From Clavelina lepadiformis (lineage: Eukaryota > Chordata > Ascidiacea > Aplousobranchia > Clavelinidae), in contig NC_135243.1 in NCBI RefSeq assembly GCF_947623445.1, forward strand, positions 4,776,501-4,840,500: DNA of 64,000 nucleotides. Direction: 5' to 3'. The notes under the pieces were generated by a model. That model made no database searches. It saw nothing but the letters and a program-made list of their open reading frames with translations, and was not told the DNA's origin. The position numbers were made by a program, and so were the translations under genes. This document shows, in pieces, positions 45,601 to 57,337 of the stretch (position 1 is the stretch's first letter; every line of letters starts with the position of its first letter).

Positions 45601-48600
45601 CAAAATACCTCGTTTTGGCCTACTCGAATATTGTAAGGGTGTTTTGTGAAACTTGTCCAATGTACGCTTCATTGCAAAATTTATGAATAAAAATTTTAGA
45701 AATTAATCATTTTTTTTGTTTTTATTGCTGGTGTAATTGCTGTTATTGCATATATTATTGATAGATGCCATCAGTTGAGGTAGGTGCCATAGGTACTGAA
45801 ATAACAGTTATATTTGATGGTTGTTAAAAGGAATTGTTTGTTTGCCACAGGCTGAAGTTTGGGACTTGGATATTGCTTTTTCTGTGTCAGACGGACTTCT
45901 TGATGGAAAGCTTGATCGACCTCATGTCTCCCAGTGCTTTCTTTCCATCAAACAACATGACGACGTGAGATTAACTCATTGAAAGTTAAACTTTTGTTGG
46001 TCTTGATGTGGTTTTGTTTTTGTCATATTTAATCAGATTATTCTTGTTTTTAATGAACCAGGAATATGCACGCTATAGAATGGAGTATTTTGTTGTTTTT
46101 CTTAGTTTGCGTTGAATTATTTGAACTACTATTTTTTTCTTCAATCACAATATTTCTGTAAGAAATTTTTATTAATTTAAATCGGTTACGTTAGTATACA
46201 CTGAATTGTTGAGATTTTTACAGGAAATTACCGACTGTGAGCTATCTCCGATTGGAAATGTCGTTGCCACTGCAAGTTACGACGGTTATGTGAAATTTTG
46301 GCAAGTTCAAATTGATGACACAGAAGCACCATCGTAAGTATCACATGAGCATAACATGGGATCAATCGCATTAAACTGTGTAATTACTTTTATAGCAATG
46401 CATACCATTGAACATATCAACTTTGCCATAAGGAAACTGCTTTATTTCCTGGCTAGCAGTCACAAGCACATGTACACTTTAGACATTTCCCACGCATATT
46501 TTATGTCCTGACTTATTCAAATTGACATTTTCTTTGCAGATGTTTGCACCAGTGGAAGCCTCACGATGGACGACCGGTATCGGCCGTGAAATTTTGCGAT
46601 AACAGGAAGCATCCTGAACAAAGGTACCTGCTGTATCTAGTTTCTACGGGTACAAATATCAGTCAATTTTATTTACAATGAGGAATCTTTTGTTAAAACA
46701 AATTTTTTTTCAGCATTTTCTGGAGATTTCTTTTGACCGGTTCAGACAGAAATAATGAATTGAAAATGTGGTGCACAGTAACGTGGAATTGCCTACAGGT
46801 CTATCATTTGTATTTCTCAACTAATCAATATTCTTAACCTGTTTTTATATGAAATGAGGGCATTTGCTGCATTTCTGGTTAAGTAAACTAGCAAATAAAA
46901 TAACAATTAATTAATTTTTTTGTTACATGTTAAATTCTGTATGACATAATAATGATATTACACAACCCACTGCATTTGTATTGAAATAATATTTGCCAGC
47001 AAATTGCTTTTTTCTTTTTTAAACAGTGTTGCCATTTAGCAATATTCGGCTAATTTCTCTATGTTTTTTATACATCATTTAAAAAATTTCCAACAAAAAT
47101 CGTTGTGTTGTGTTTATCACAAATATCTTGCGTTTCATTGAAGATTATTTGTAAGATTTCTTAAAAGAAATTGCTAGGTTAATAACCAGGTTAATAATAA
47201 TAAGGTTAATTAATAACCAGGTTGTTAAATTTGAACCTCCCTCCCCGGCTGATGCTCTTCCCGAGTTGAAGATAATCTTCGACTTGTCCGCTGAATTCCT
47301 CGTTCTTGCAGATATCCATCGGAAGGTGATTTAAGTTCAATATTAACCATGTCCGGGTTATGCCTATTGTCCGTTATAACAGAAATAATCTGTTTCATTA
47401 CAATCTTTTACTCATGTAATGAGGTTTTTGTCGTCTGATTGAGCATAGTTGTGGTTGAAGCATTAGCACTGGTCACTTTTATATCTAAGGTCACTTTATA
47501 GTTTTGGAGCACAAGCGCTTAAGTTTTAAGGACATAACGAGGACATACGACGTCAATGATGACAATGATGTTAATTCCCGCAGGTGCTGTATGTGATGCA
47601 GTGTGATTCGAACATCAACGAAGGTACATCTCAGCTCTCGTCAATTGCAAAATTCCAACTGGCCGCCCCGATTTTAAGCATGGCGTTTTCTGATGCTCGC
47701 TACTGCAAATTCAAAAGCCTTCTCGCCGAGGAGTCTCATATTAGCAGATCTCACAATGGCTCTGAGCTTGAGAGCGATGAGGATGAGGATGAAGAAGACA
47801 AGGAGGATAAAATAGAAGGTGGGAGTGAATGAAATTTTGTTTATCTAAATTTTATATCCCTGGACTTTTCACCCTACAATCCCTGGACTTTTCGGGATCA
47901 ACATAGTAAAAAGTGTACACTCATAAGTAATGCACCAAGAGTGTCATCATTAAGACGATTTCTAATTCTAGTGCCAAAATAACCAAGAGCTGAGAACCCA
48001 AGTTCGGCCTCTGATGTAGGTTTAATGGTTTTCAGGGCTCCATAAAGTTTTTAGTTACATTACGTTAGTTTTGCTGTATAAAAAGTTTCGCCAGACTTCG
48101 GACTTTCTCTGTGAACTTACATCTTCAAAATTAGACATTTTGATTAAAATTTGCTAGGACTCGGTCAGAGCCAGTAGCAAGCATATGAATACAGTTTGGG
48201 TAAAACCTGATGCACAAGGCACAAACCTGTGCTATAAAAGCGATTGTTCAGCCATTGTTACCCAATAGGTCGCATGACAACACTTAGTGCCGAACCTAAG
48301 TGGCTAGCAACTGTAAAACTGTTTTAAACAAATTTAATCCACCTATCAAGCAATATTGAACGACCAAAAGCTTAACTCAGAATTCCCGGGATTTCAAGAC
48401 AAAATTCCCGGGTTCGGAATTGGAAAAAATGGCTAAAATCCGGAGAAACAAGATTGGGATTTCCCGGGGTCCCAACCCTATTATCAGTATCTTATTCAAA
48501 TAGAACCAATGTTGGGTGGTTAGTTTTCCCTTTGTTTCCCGTTTTTCTTAATAGCTGCAATCAGATTGAAGAACCTCTCCTTTCTTTGAAACTTACATTA

Positions 48601-51600
48601 TTTGATTAGCTTGTTTTTTACTTTTATTGCTTCGTTTTAAGATTTCTACATTTTTTACATGCAACTGTTGTTAAATTTTCTCGACTTTTTTGTTGCTCAA
48701 ACTTAATACTTTGGAGCTTTATTCTGGTAAAATTTTATACAAAATTTCCATTTGAAAAGGTTCTTTTAAGTTGTATCCATTTTACTCCATTTTTTCTCGT
48801 CACTCAGCTAAGGATCAGGAAGATGATGGTGAGAAAATGGACGGCATCTTGATAAAACTCATCACAGTACAGGCCAGGTACGAGAAATTTGTGTGTTTTT
48901 TTAATCACTGACATTTGCATGTAACCTGCCATTTTTCTAACAAAGTATTTCTGCTCACAGAGGGCTTCAGAGTCTAGAGGTTCGGTTTGTCCCGAACGAC
49001 TCGAATCAAACCGATGCCAACTGCACAAGCACCTATAACACCATATCCGAGGATATTAGTAAGTATTCAAACATTTAACTGAATGTCAAACTTGCCGTGA
49101 TTTCATTGCTGATAAAATAGGTTTCGAGCAAAATGTGATTAACCTTTGATATACAGTAACATGGTTTATTGCTAACATGGTTTATTAACCAGCGGTGGTC
49201 TTGAGATTACCTTGACCTTGTGAGTGTTACAGTCACGGCAGTGAAATTTCCATATTTTATCCCACTGTTATAAATCTCATAATTTTAATTCTTGTTTTTA
49301 CAGAAGACCAGGTCAGTCTAAGCAGCGTAGATGACCCTCTTTCCCCACCTAGAGACAAAACCTCTGATGGTGACCCCGTTTTTCTGGTTGGAATGGGTGA
49401 AGAAGATGCAACGTCTGAAACCCCTGAACTGGTCAGTGTTGGGTCCGATGACCAGGGAAATAAGTCGGACAACGATCTCCCCCCATTAGAAGATAGCACA
49501 GAACCAAATAATGACCAGGTATGGATTGGTCTGTGTACTGTGTTGTGCTTTCAGTTGGCATTTTGTGCTTTTACTGTTTGTAGGTAGGGTAATAACGTGT
49601 TTTGTTAGCAATTAACTTGTTGATTGGCTAGCTGATCGCCAGCTTATTCTAAATAATCTTGCACAATTTTCATGTACGTTTCATTTTTCAGCATATCATT
49701 AAAAATTTATTAAATATGATGACGATACTTCTGTTACAATATAGTATTACTTCATAACTGTCAGCATTAAAAATTACATTCACATTATGTAGACTCTGAT
49801 AGCGGTGACTTCTCCTGGGGAATCCCCAGAAGATGAAGAGGCTCCAACTGCTCCGGATGTCACACAACCAGCGTCCACTCCAGTCCTTCTGACTCCAGAT
49901 GCTTTCATGGGATCTCATAAATCTGTGAGTGGATGCATGATTCAATTTAGTCGATAATTCAATATATATACGGGATATAGTTTAGATCTATCTGGACCTT
50001 ACTTTCTTGTGGCCAGTAGTTATCACTCATGACTCACTTCTCACCATTCAGACTCGAAAAAAGAAACTTGTCTTAACATTTCTTTGGGTGTTTTAAAGAA
50101 ATATAAAAATGTTAAAGTGAAGTCGATGGATATGATTTGGCACCACGATGCTGTGAAAATCTCAGTTCTAGCTTAATGGTGTTTCATTTGCAAGTTTGCC
50201 AATGTTGCAATGTACAATATGTATCTGTAATTCCAACATATATTTCAGATTACCCATTTACCCACATTAATCTTCTTTATATTTTAACCTTCAATCAGCC
50301 TGGGAATATAAACGAATCAGCAAGCAGCAGTTTCACAAATGTAACTCCATTCAGTCAAATGGGCAGTTCATTTTATCAACCTAACCAGGAAAATTTGATC
50401 CTTGGTAAGCTCCATAGTCTATTACGCTGTTATTGGTCAGCTTTGCGTTGTCTGTTCGTGCATTATCTGAAGCAAATGTATACAAAGACTAGACATTTGT
50501 TTGTTCTGTGCATGTAATATAATTGGTAATCCCCTTATCAGCAAGAAATTATAGTTTCAATGAAGCAAAAGGTGTAAATGAAAGGTCAAAATGTTCAGGA
50601 GGAGTCAAGAATTCACTCCCAAATATCATGATGAGTTCTTCAGGAGCAGAAGATGAAGAGGAACCCAACCCGACTCAAACTCCTCCCTCATCTCCGCTTC
50701 AGCCCCAGGCAACCTCATCCCCTACTCCTCCCCCTCAAGCTCCAGCAGCTGCAGCTGCTGAAATTCTCCAATCCATCTGTTCCCGGTGAGATAACAATAC
50801 TTTGTTTGCTCGTAGTTGAGAAATTTGTGTTCGTCGATTATTCTGGTGAAAATGATTAACTGATATTTTTCATTTGTGCTTTAATTTCTCCTTTGCGATT
50901 TGTTATATTGTGCTATTTATTAGCTTATACAATGTACTAGTTTCTTCTACAGAGATTGATTGCTTTTGATTTTTTGTTGTGTTGTACTTTTATTGTTAAT
51001 ATTACACTTCAACGCATTATATGTCTACCTACAGTAAAACCCCGGTCACCCTAAGTCCCCAATAACATGACCATCCCTTTGTCACAACCAGAATGTCTTC
51101 TATTTTATTGCAATGTACATTCTGTTTGACCGCAGCTCTCGCCTCGCAAGTGGAACGTTGACGTACTGGGGTTCTACTGTGTTGTTTGGTATAATTTTAA
51201 CTAACAAGGTTCTGAACTGGTTGTGAGTTTGTGATTGGTTTCTGGTTAAATATCTTAAGTTTTGCTTCAAGCTAAATATTAACTCGGCCAATGACCAGCA
51301 CAGAGCAGTTTACAACCAATCCAAATATAAGAGCATGCCAGGATCCTTTGTTTTGAAATTATTTAACCGTTTCAAGTTAACAGGTGGTTGCGTGTATTCA
51401 AAAGTTTTCTTTTGCTTATAACATAAAAGTATCATCCCGAAGTCACGGTAGTATTTTAAAATGTTTTCTAGATCTGTAAAATCTCCGGACCTGATCTCAT
51501 CAACGTCTACGTTGGATGAAGTGAAGCCGGACATTTCTCCTGCTCATCCAACTCCTGGAGCAGGAGCAAGGAGCCATGCTGAAGGTGAAGTTTTGCTTCT

Positions 51601-54600
51601 TGTGGATGATTACCATGGTTACCATGATGATTAATTATCATCAAACATTTTCTTTTATGACCAATATCCATTATCCACTGAGCTAATGTTTTTTCGTATG
51701 ATTCCAAGATTCTTGTTAACTACATGATGCAGTATAGCCTATGTGACACATAATATCTTATGTTAAATATGGTTAATCGTTATACTGTACTTGCTTCGAG
51801 GTGGGGTCTACCTTTTTATACAAAGTACTTAGTTTAGTGTAGTTTCAAACAAACAGCCATAGATTAAACATAAATAATGTCAATAAATAAATCAATGTTA
51901 AAGCTTTTACAAAGCAATGAACTTATGCAAACATTCCATTGACTCCCAATTAAGCAAAATATGCAAGTTATAGAAAAAACAGCCGCCCAATTCTCACTCA
52001 TTTATTTCTTGGACAGGCCCAATCTCAATGATTCCATCGAGTGCTTCAGCTGATGGATACCCTCCCATCATCATGACGTCATCGTCCTCTATGCCGAGTA
52101 CCTCCATGTGGCCAAAAGCACCAGATGTGACGATGTCCAGACCTATTGCAGTCAGGTGGGATTTCTTTTGTAATTTACATTATTATACAGTCTCTTATGA
52201 ATGTTATAGTTAACTGGTTGATGTTAGTTGATAAATTATTTTTAATAATGTCGTTGATTTTAGTGAAGATACCAACTGAAGATTTTCTCTTTTAGTTTAG
52301 TTTTTATGCAACACTACAGCTAAAGTAGTGGAAAAGTTTTCTGTGAATGCAATGCATCTTGTTAAATTAATTGGCCCAAACACAAACTATTCTTAATATT
52401 AACTATTGTGACTCCAGAGCCTCCCCAGATCCACCACAGGAGCCAATGGGGCCACTAGACAGAGGGGAACCGTCCGATTGGGGTTCAAGCTCGGTGCCAC
52501 CTTCTGCAGCGCAACCAGTTGAAGTTAGTTCTGTAATAAAGCTCCCTAAATCACCAAATTAAGCACAAAACACAACAGCAAACTGTTTTGAGATTAAACA
52601 TTTAACGGTTTAGGCAACCGGTGTTAACTTTAGCAAAAGCGAGACTACTGGTATTTGCAAGTATGTCAAGCAATGTTACTTAGGAATTCTCATAAACTTG
52701 TAGCCTGCAGCTGTGGAGGCAGAAAGCGTTATCAAGCTGATTAACGATTATCATGAGCAGCAGGTCGCTCTGCTCAATCGGCAACAACTAGAACTGGAAG
52801 CTATTGCTACGCAGCAGCACAACATGCAACAGCAGAACGATGTAACGCTCAAACGTTTTGAGCAGCAAAGTATGATTTTTTTCACTGTAATATATACGTA
52901 GGGTTATGTGCTGTAATTTGTCAAAGTCCAGATACCTGAAAGTCATGACATCATTGTTTGTCTGATACTTAATATTATGTTAACCCTGGGTGTGATGTCG
53001 CTGTTCCAATTGTGATGTAATTTGTGTCATTCGCAGATGATCGATTGGAAAAAGCTGTAAAGTCATTGTCTGACAACCAACGTCGATTAAGCACTGATAT
53101 GAAATCGATGCAGTCTGGTGTCACAGAAGTTACAGCCGGTAAAATCGACCGAGTTATCAAAAATGAAATCAAGAAAACACTTCTACCCGGTAACCGACAA
53201 AATGTTTTAACTCATTGGAATTGTTATTATTCGCTAATGTTTAACACATGGTTGACTGGTTTTGACAAACTCACCACACTTGCTATAGTTGCATACATAA
53301 GGTTTGGTATTCACATAGGCTATGGTTATATACACACATGTGGCTCATTTTTAATTAAAAATCATAGCTTTAACACAAGCAATGCAGCCCATAAAAGAAG
53401 AACTCAACACAACAGTTGCCCTCAAACTAGCTGCCACCGATGCTGTTCTCAAAGAACATATTGGAAAAGTTGTTGAATCAAAGGTGGTTTATTAATTATG
53501 ATTGTATATTTAATGGTAGCAGCCAATAGTTGTTTTTAGTTAAGAAAGAAAGTGCGCTTGGTTTATAACTTATTAACTTATTATTAACTTAACTTATTAG
53601 TAATAAGTTATTACTTAACTTATTGTTAACAATTCAGAGCCGTTCACGTACTGTGTTGTTGGTGAAAGCTGGATGCTAATTTAGCTGATTAATTTATAAC
53701 TAGCTATTCACTATTTAGTTATAACTAATAATAACTACTGATTAATTACTCCCCAAGTTTATTTAACCCATCCAAACATCAGTAGTGAATTTGGCATACC
53801 AACTTATCTCAAATATCTACAGAATGTTGCGGAAACTTTTGCTGCAATGACGTCAAAGGCGATTGAAGGTCATGTCCAGACCAGCCTAAAAGAGGTTTTT
53901 CTGACCAGGGTTGTGCCCTCCTTTGAACAGTCTTGTCAGGTGATGTTTCAACAACTTGCTGGAACCTTCCACAGAGGCCTCGAGGAAGGTAACACTCTCT
54001 AAAATGTCCCTGGGTTATTGTTTGAGTGTTGTGCCATCTTGAAGTTTGCTAAAACTCGGTACTACGTGAAAGATGTGGTAGAAAAACAGTTTAAAAGTCG
54101 TTTTTTTTCTCACACTATCTGTAAGTTTTTTTCTGCAAAGCTTAACGTTTGCAAAGCGTTGAGGTAATGGTACTGAGTACGGCAATTTCAAAGTCTTACC
54201 TTGTTGATGATGGCATGCGTCCGTTGTTCAAACAGCTTTTGGCAAACTGGAGAAACAAATTCAACTCCGGTTGAAACCGGATCAGGACCGGTTACAAGGA
54301 TTAGTGAAAGAAGCTTACGATGCAACCAATCAGCTTCAGTTGGTTTCCAAAAATATCCAATCAGAAATGGCCATTACCATGCAAAAACAAATATCAGAAA
54401 ATATTGAGAAGACCTTTTCCAGGTAATTAACTAACTTGTTGCTTCCTCAATTTTGGCAGCAAACAAATTGTTTTCTCATGTGTCTAACGTTCTTATCAAT
54501 GCGTTTTAACTGTAACTATAGTAGGGAGTGGAGATATCAGTTGAAATCTTTTAACGCTTATAACCACAACATAAATACCTGATTTAGAACAATTATGGCA

Positions 54601-56271
54601 AATATTGTAGCTACCAATTAATTAAACAAACTACTGTACTGTGTTACCCAATATAGTACCCAGACTTTCTTGTCGGTGTGGTCATGAACACGGTAATAAT
54701 ACTGTGTATATCACACAAGTTAACTTTACCAAACATTCTTCGGTTTAAAAAGGGAACACGTTTTATACTCAAAATCACAACCACATAGCTGGTACTCGGT
54801 AGACGAACGAGAGATACGTTTTGAATTTCGCAACACATTTACAACCTTCTCATTCCATCCCTTCTTTAATCTTCATAAAATACAACCATATTCTAATAAC
54901 TTTTGACGCAAACTCTTCAATTTGAACCAGATGTGAAGGAAAACTCACCGCCAGCCTCACCCAGGCGATCAAGCAGCACAACTCCTCCACTCACGATGAT
55001 CAGAAGCGCGTCATCAGTGACATAGTGCGTGACGTCGTCGGCAAGACAATAGAAGAAAAACTTTCCCGCCTATCGGAGGCGGAGACGTCAGCTTTAAGTG
55101 GCGCCCGTGTCGTGGCGGGCCAGATAAATGCCACACCGATGTTACATCGACCTAGTTTACTAGAACAGCAGCAACAGATACTTAAGTTGCTCCAACAGGG
55201 AAATGTTAATACGGCGTTCCAGACAGTAAGTAGAGTTGTTTCTTTGCGCTGTTGTTGTGAATGGGGTTTGTGCAGTTCGTGCTTTTAAAAATAAAACGGT
55301 TTGAATACGTAGTTATACGAAGTAAAAACATCTAGATCGGAAACTGATGGTATCTTTTTCATGGCAAACGATATAAACAATGCCTGTATTATTTATCGTT
55401 GTTGCAAAGGAAATAGCAAATAGTTGTTGCAAACATATGGATAGTTTGGCATGCAACACGTACTGTCAAGTGATTTAAAGAACTTTGAAATTCATAGTTT
55501 GTTTAATACATCTAATGGCTCTCAGTCAAAGCTTACGGTGGACTTACAGTATGTTTTATGTCGGTTGTAGAAGTTATGACAAGTGCTCGGTTAGAATATT
55601 TATAACATCAAGCTTTACCTGGGAAATATGCCTGTGCTTGAATCGTGATTACTGCTTTGTATTTTAGGCCCTAACTGCCGCCGATTTGAACCTGGTCATG
55701 TACGTTTGTGAAACTGTGGACCCTTCTGTCGTCTTTGGGGTTTCCCCTTGCCCCTTACAGCAACCCATCCTTCTGTCACTCATCCAACAACTATCCAGCG
55801 ACCTTGCCAGCAAGACAGAAATAAAATTAAAGTAATACTTCTGCTGCTTCCTTAACTAGTTTATAGTAATTTAGTAGGGATACTAGTTAATATTATGTGA
55901 TTGATCGGTTAAAGTTGGGAACACGGTTTTCTTAACTGTTTGCAGATAGTTGGGTGATTTAAATTTTTCTTATTTCGAAATGTGTTATTGTTACAAATTG
56001 AAACTAAGAAAAAATTTCCCGTTTTTAAAATTAGTCCAGAGTTTGGCGCGAAAATAAAACAGGATCATTTCACTCCACTAATTTCAGATACCTTCAAGAA
56101 GCGGTGATGAATCTCGACCGACGCCATCAAATAACTCAAGAATATATGCACAGCGTGTTGAGCGCGCTCGTCCAGAAGTTATTGGCCTGCGCACAAGGTC
56201 CACTTGAAAACCCATCCTTAGGAAAAGACCTAAAAATGCTTGCAATGGCCGCTCAATCCTTAATGAAGTGA
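42689..56271 (+). CDS. EDC4: Enhancer of mRNA-decapping protein 4, 30 coding exons
   Basis: Joined frame of 1404 residues (human 1401). Exons: 42689-42785, 43612-43682, 43896-43951, 44509-44620, 44786-44885, 45096-45282, 45416-45632, 45851-45964, 46224-46333, 46540-46623, 46714-46798, 47221-47325, 47584-47818, 48808-48877, 48961-49058, 49304-49518, 49793-49924, 50299-50404, 50542-50785, 51472-51584, 52017-52155, 52418-52523, 52704-52869, 53037-53189, 53380-53483, 53823-53988, 54236-54422, 54931-55225, 55668-55831, 56088-56271. All junctions are GT-AG and keep frame. The N-terminal WD40-like region (about 113-480) has KYEWDHRYYAGSLL, HRVIWVPH, AEVWDLD, ATASYDGYVKFWQV, CLHQWKPHDGRP, FWRFLLTGSDRNNELKMWC. 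A Ser/Pro-rich linker contains LTPDAFM, SPDLISS and MWPKAPD. Coiled coils (about 933-1280) precede the conserved C-terminal domain (QQILKLLQQGNVNTAFQ, VMYVCETVDPSVVFG). EDC4 scaffolds DCP2, DCP1 and XRN1 in P-bodies. Confidence 0.96.
43135..43202. repeat. Short tandem duplication in EDC4 intron 1
   Basis: The same 21-base block beginning CATGTTTCTCTG occurs at 43135-43155 and 43182-43202, a period of 47 bases, with T/C-rich sequence between. Confidence 0.6.
47850..48480 (-). mobile_element. Internally deleted hAT transposon with transposase C-terminal remnant
   Basis: On the minus strand a frame ending near 47916 reads KPTSEAELGFSALGYFGTRI then RNRLNDDTLGALL, the hAT dimerisation (hATC) signature that normally reads like ERVFSAAGLF followed by RSRL. 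The hAT-style end lies at 48480 (minus strand TAGGGTTGGGACCCCGGGAA). Only about 450 bp separate that end from the C-terminal motif, so most of the transposase is missing. A 15-base block ATCCCTGGACTTTTC is repeated at the other side (47855 and 47879); a matching terminal repeat is not evident there, so the left boundary is approximate. It lies in EDC4 intron 13. Confidence 0.7.
51032..51179. mobile_element. Pogo/Tigger-like MITE (148 bp) in EDC4 intron 19
   Basis: The left end CAGTAAAACCCCGGT and the reverse-complemented right end CAGTAGAACCCCAGT are near-identical inverted repeats of Tc1/mariner, pogo type. TA precedes the left end at 51030-51031; the right flank reads TG, probably a mutated TA. 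No coding capacity. Confidence 0.65.
53565..53640. repeat. AT-rich palindromic repeats in EDC4 intron 25
   Basis: AACTTATT and its complement recur several times, including a near-perfect palindrome AACTTATTAGTAATAAGTT. It looks like low-complexity slippage and may form hairpins. Confidence 0.6.
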
Positions 56272-57337
56272 CTTTGACTCTCGCCGACTTCGGTCGCTTT
56301 CTGTACCGGTGTCATTTGTTTCAACTATTCCAGAGTCCTTAGTTGGTTTTCAAAGGTTTCAATTTCAATGATCATGCATAGCTAGTGTTGTTTTCGTGAC
56401 ACCAGCAGCCTAAACCACCTTGATCAACTTTTCAAGTTTTTCTGTTTTGTTTTATCTTGATTAGCTCTGTGCAGCGGTTTTAATTCGCTGAGTCACCAAG
56501 TTTGGTCAGTGACCAGGTCAGGCTAAGTGATGGACAACATGACGAAGAAATGTTGAAAAATCAATCCTGTTCTAAAAACCAATGATTGTCCGCGAATGCT
56601 AAAAACGTTCTAGAATCGAATTCTTTCTAAGCTGCTATTATTATCAAATTCGTTCATGGGCCGTTAAGGCCGTCGTGAAAAGAAATCGTGTTGCTTTTTT
56701 CGTGGCACCGAGCCGCAACTGCTTATGTAGTTTTTGTCCCTTCGTCCCTATAGTTGTCTGTAGGCTTCGCAATGCTCGTACCTAGTAAAGTTTCTGTGCC
56801 ATTGATCCTAGTTGCAAGATTTTCTTGTTCTATTTCAATTCGAGTCAATTTTCTTTCGAAATTTCGTTCTTTTTAATAAACCAAAAACCAATCAATGTTT
56901 GCTGTGGTTAAAATTTATTTAACATGCAGTTTATTGAAGTTTTTTTGCTGAGCTTGTGTAAACTCATAGTACTGTTGGTGTTAGATTATTTCTTCCACCA
57001 TCATATTGTACACACCCTGGCTGCTTAAACTTTAAACTAGCTCGTCATACGTTCCACATTCTTTGCTGTGTTTTTGCGCAAGCACGGTTAAGTAAAGAAA
57101 GTTCATAAATATTTACCAAAATCATCCATGACCACCCAAACTAGTAGACATCAGCCAATAAATACGAATAGAAGCGTTGAGTTGTTTTGTGCAGATTTAT
57201 GCCTTTCAAACAGTTTTACAAAATGAAATAAATACGAAGATTCACAATAGGAAGCCCTTGGTGCTTGGGCACAGGTCACGCATTGCAAATTTCTTGGGTG
57301 ACAAGATAACAACTTCAGATAAGCAATTTCCAGTGTC
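56272..57337. other. Convergent 3' flanks of EDC4 and the ABCG gene
   Basis: No coding sequence recognised; it holds the EDC4 3' untranslated region and, on the other strand, the ABCG 3' untranslated region. Plus-strand TTTATT near 56923 could be the minus-strand poly(A) signal, which would make the two transcripts nearly abut. Confidence 0.45.
56875..56880 (+). terminator. Poly(A) signal of EDC4
   Basis: AATAAA 604 bp after the EDC4 stop, within a T-rich context; it would end the transcript about 440 bp before the convergent ABCG stop codon. Confidence 0.5.

Noticed and set aside
47161-47325. Repetitive-looking TAATAACCAGG stretch taken at first for a repeat
   Set aside because: The 3' half is a genuine EDC4 exon (47221-47325) matching LKIIFDLSAEFLVLADIHRK; only the duplicated acceptor-like AACCAGG is repetitive.
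52524-52562. Stop codon TAA at 52560 as the end of EDC4
   Set aside because: A GTTAGT donor at 52524 splices in phase to the coiled-coil exon at 52704, and the conserved C-terminal exons follow.
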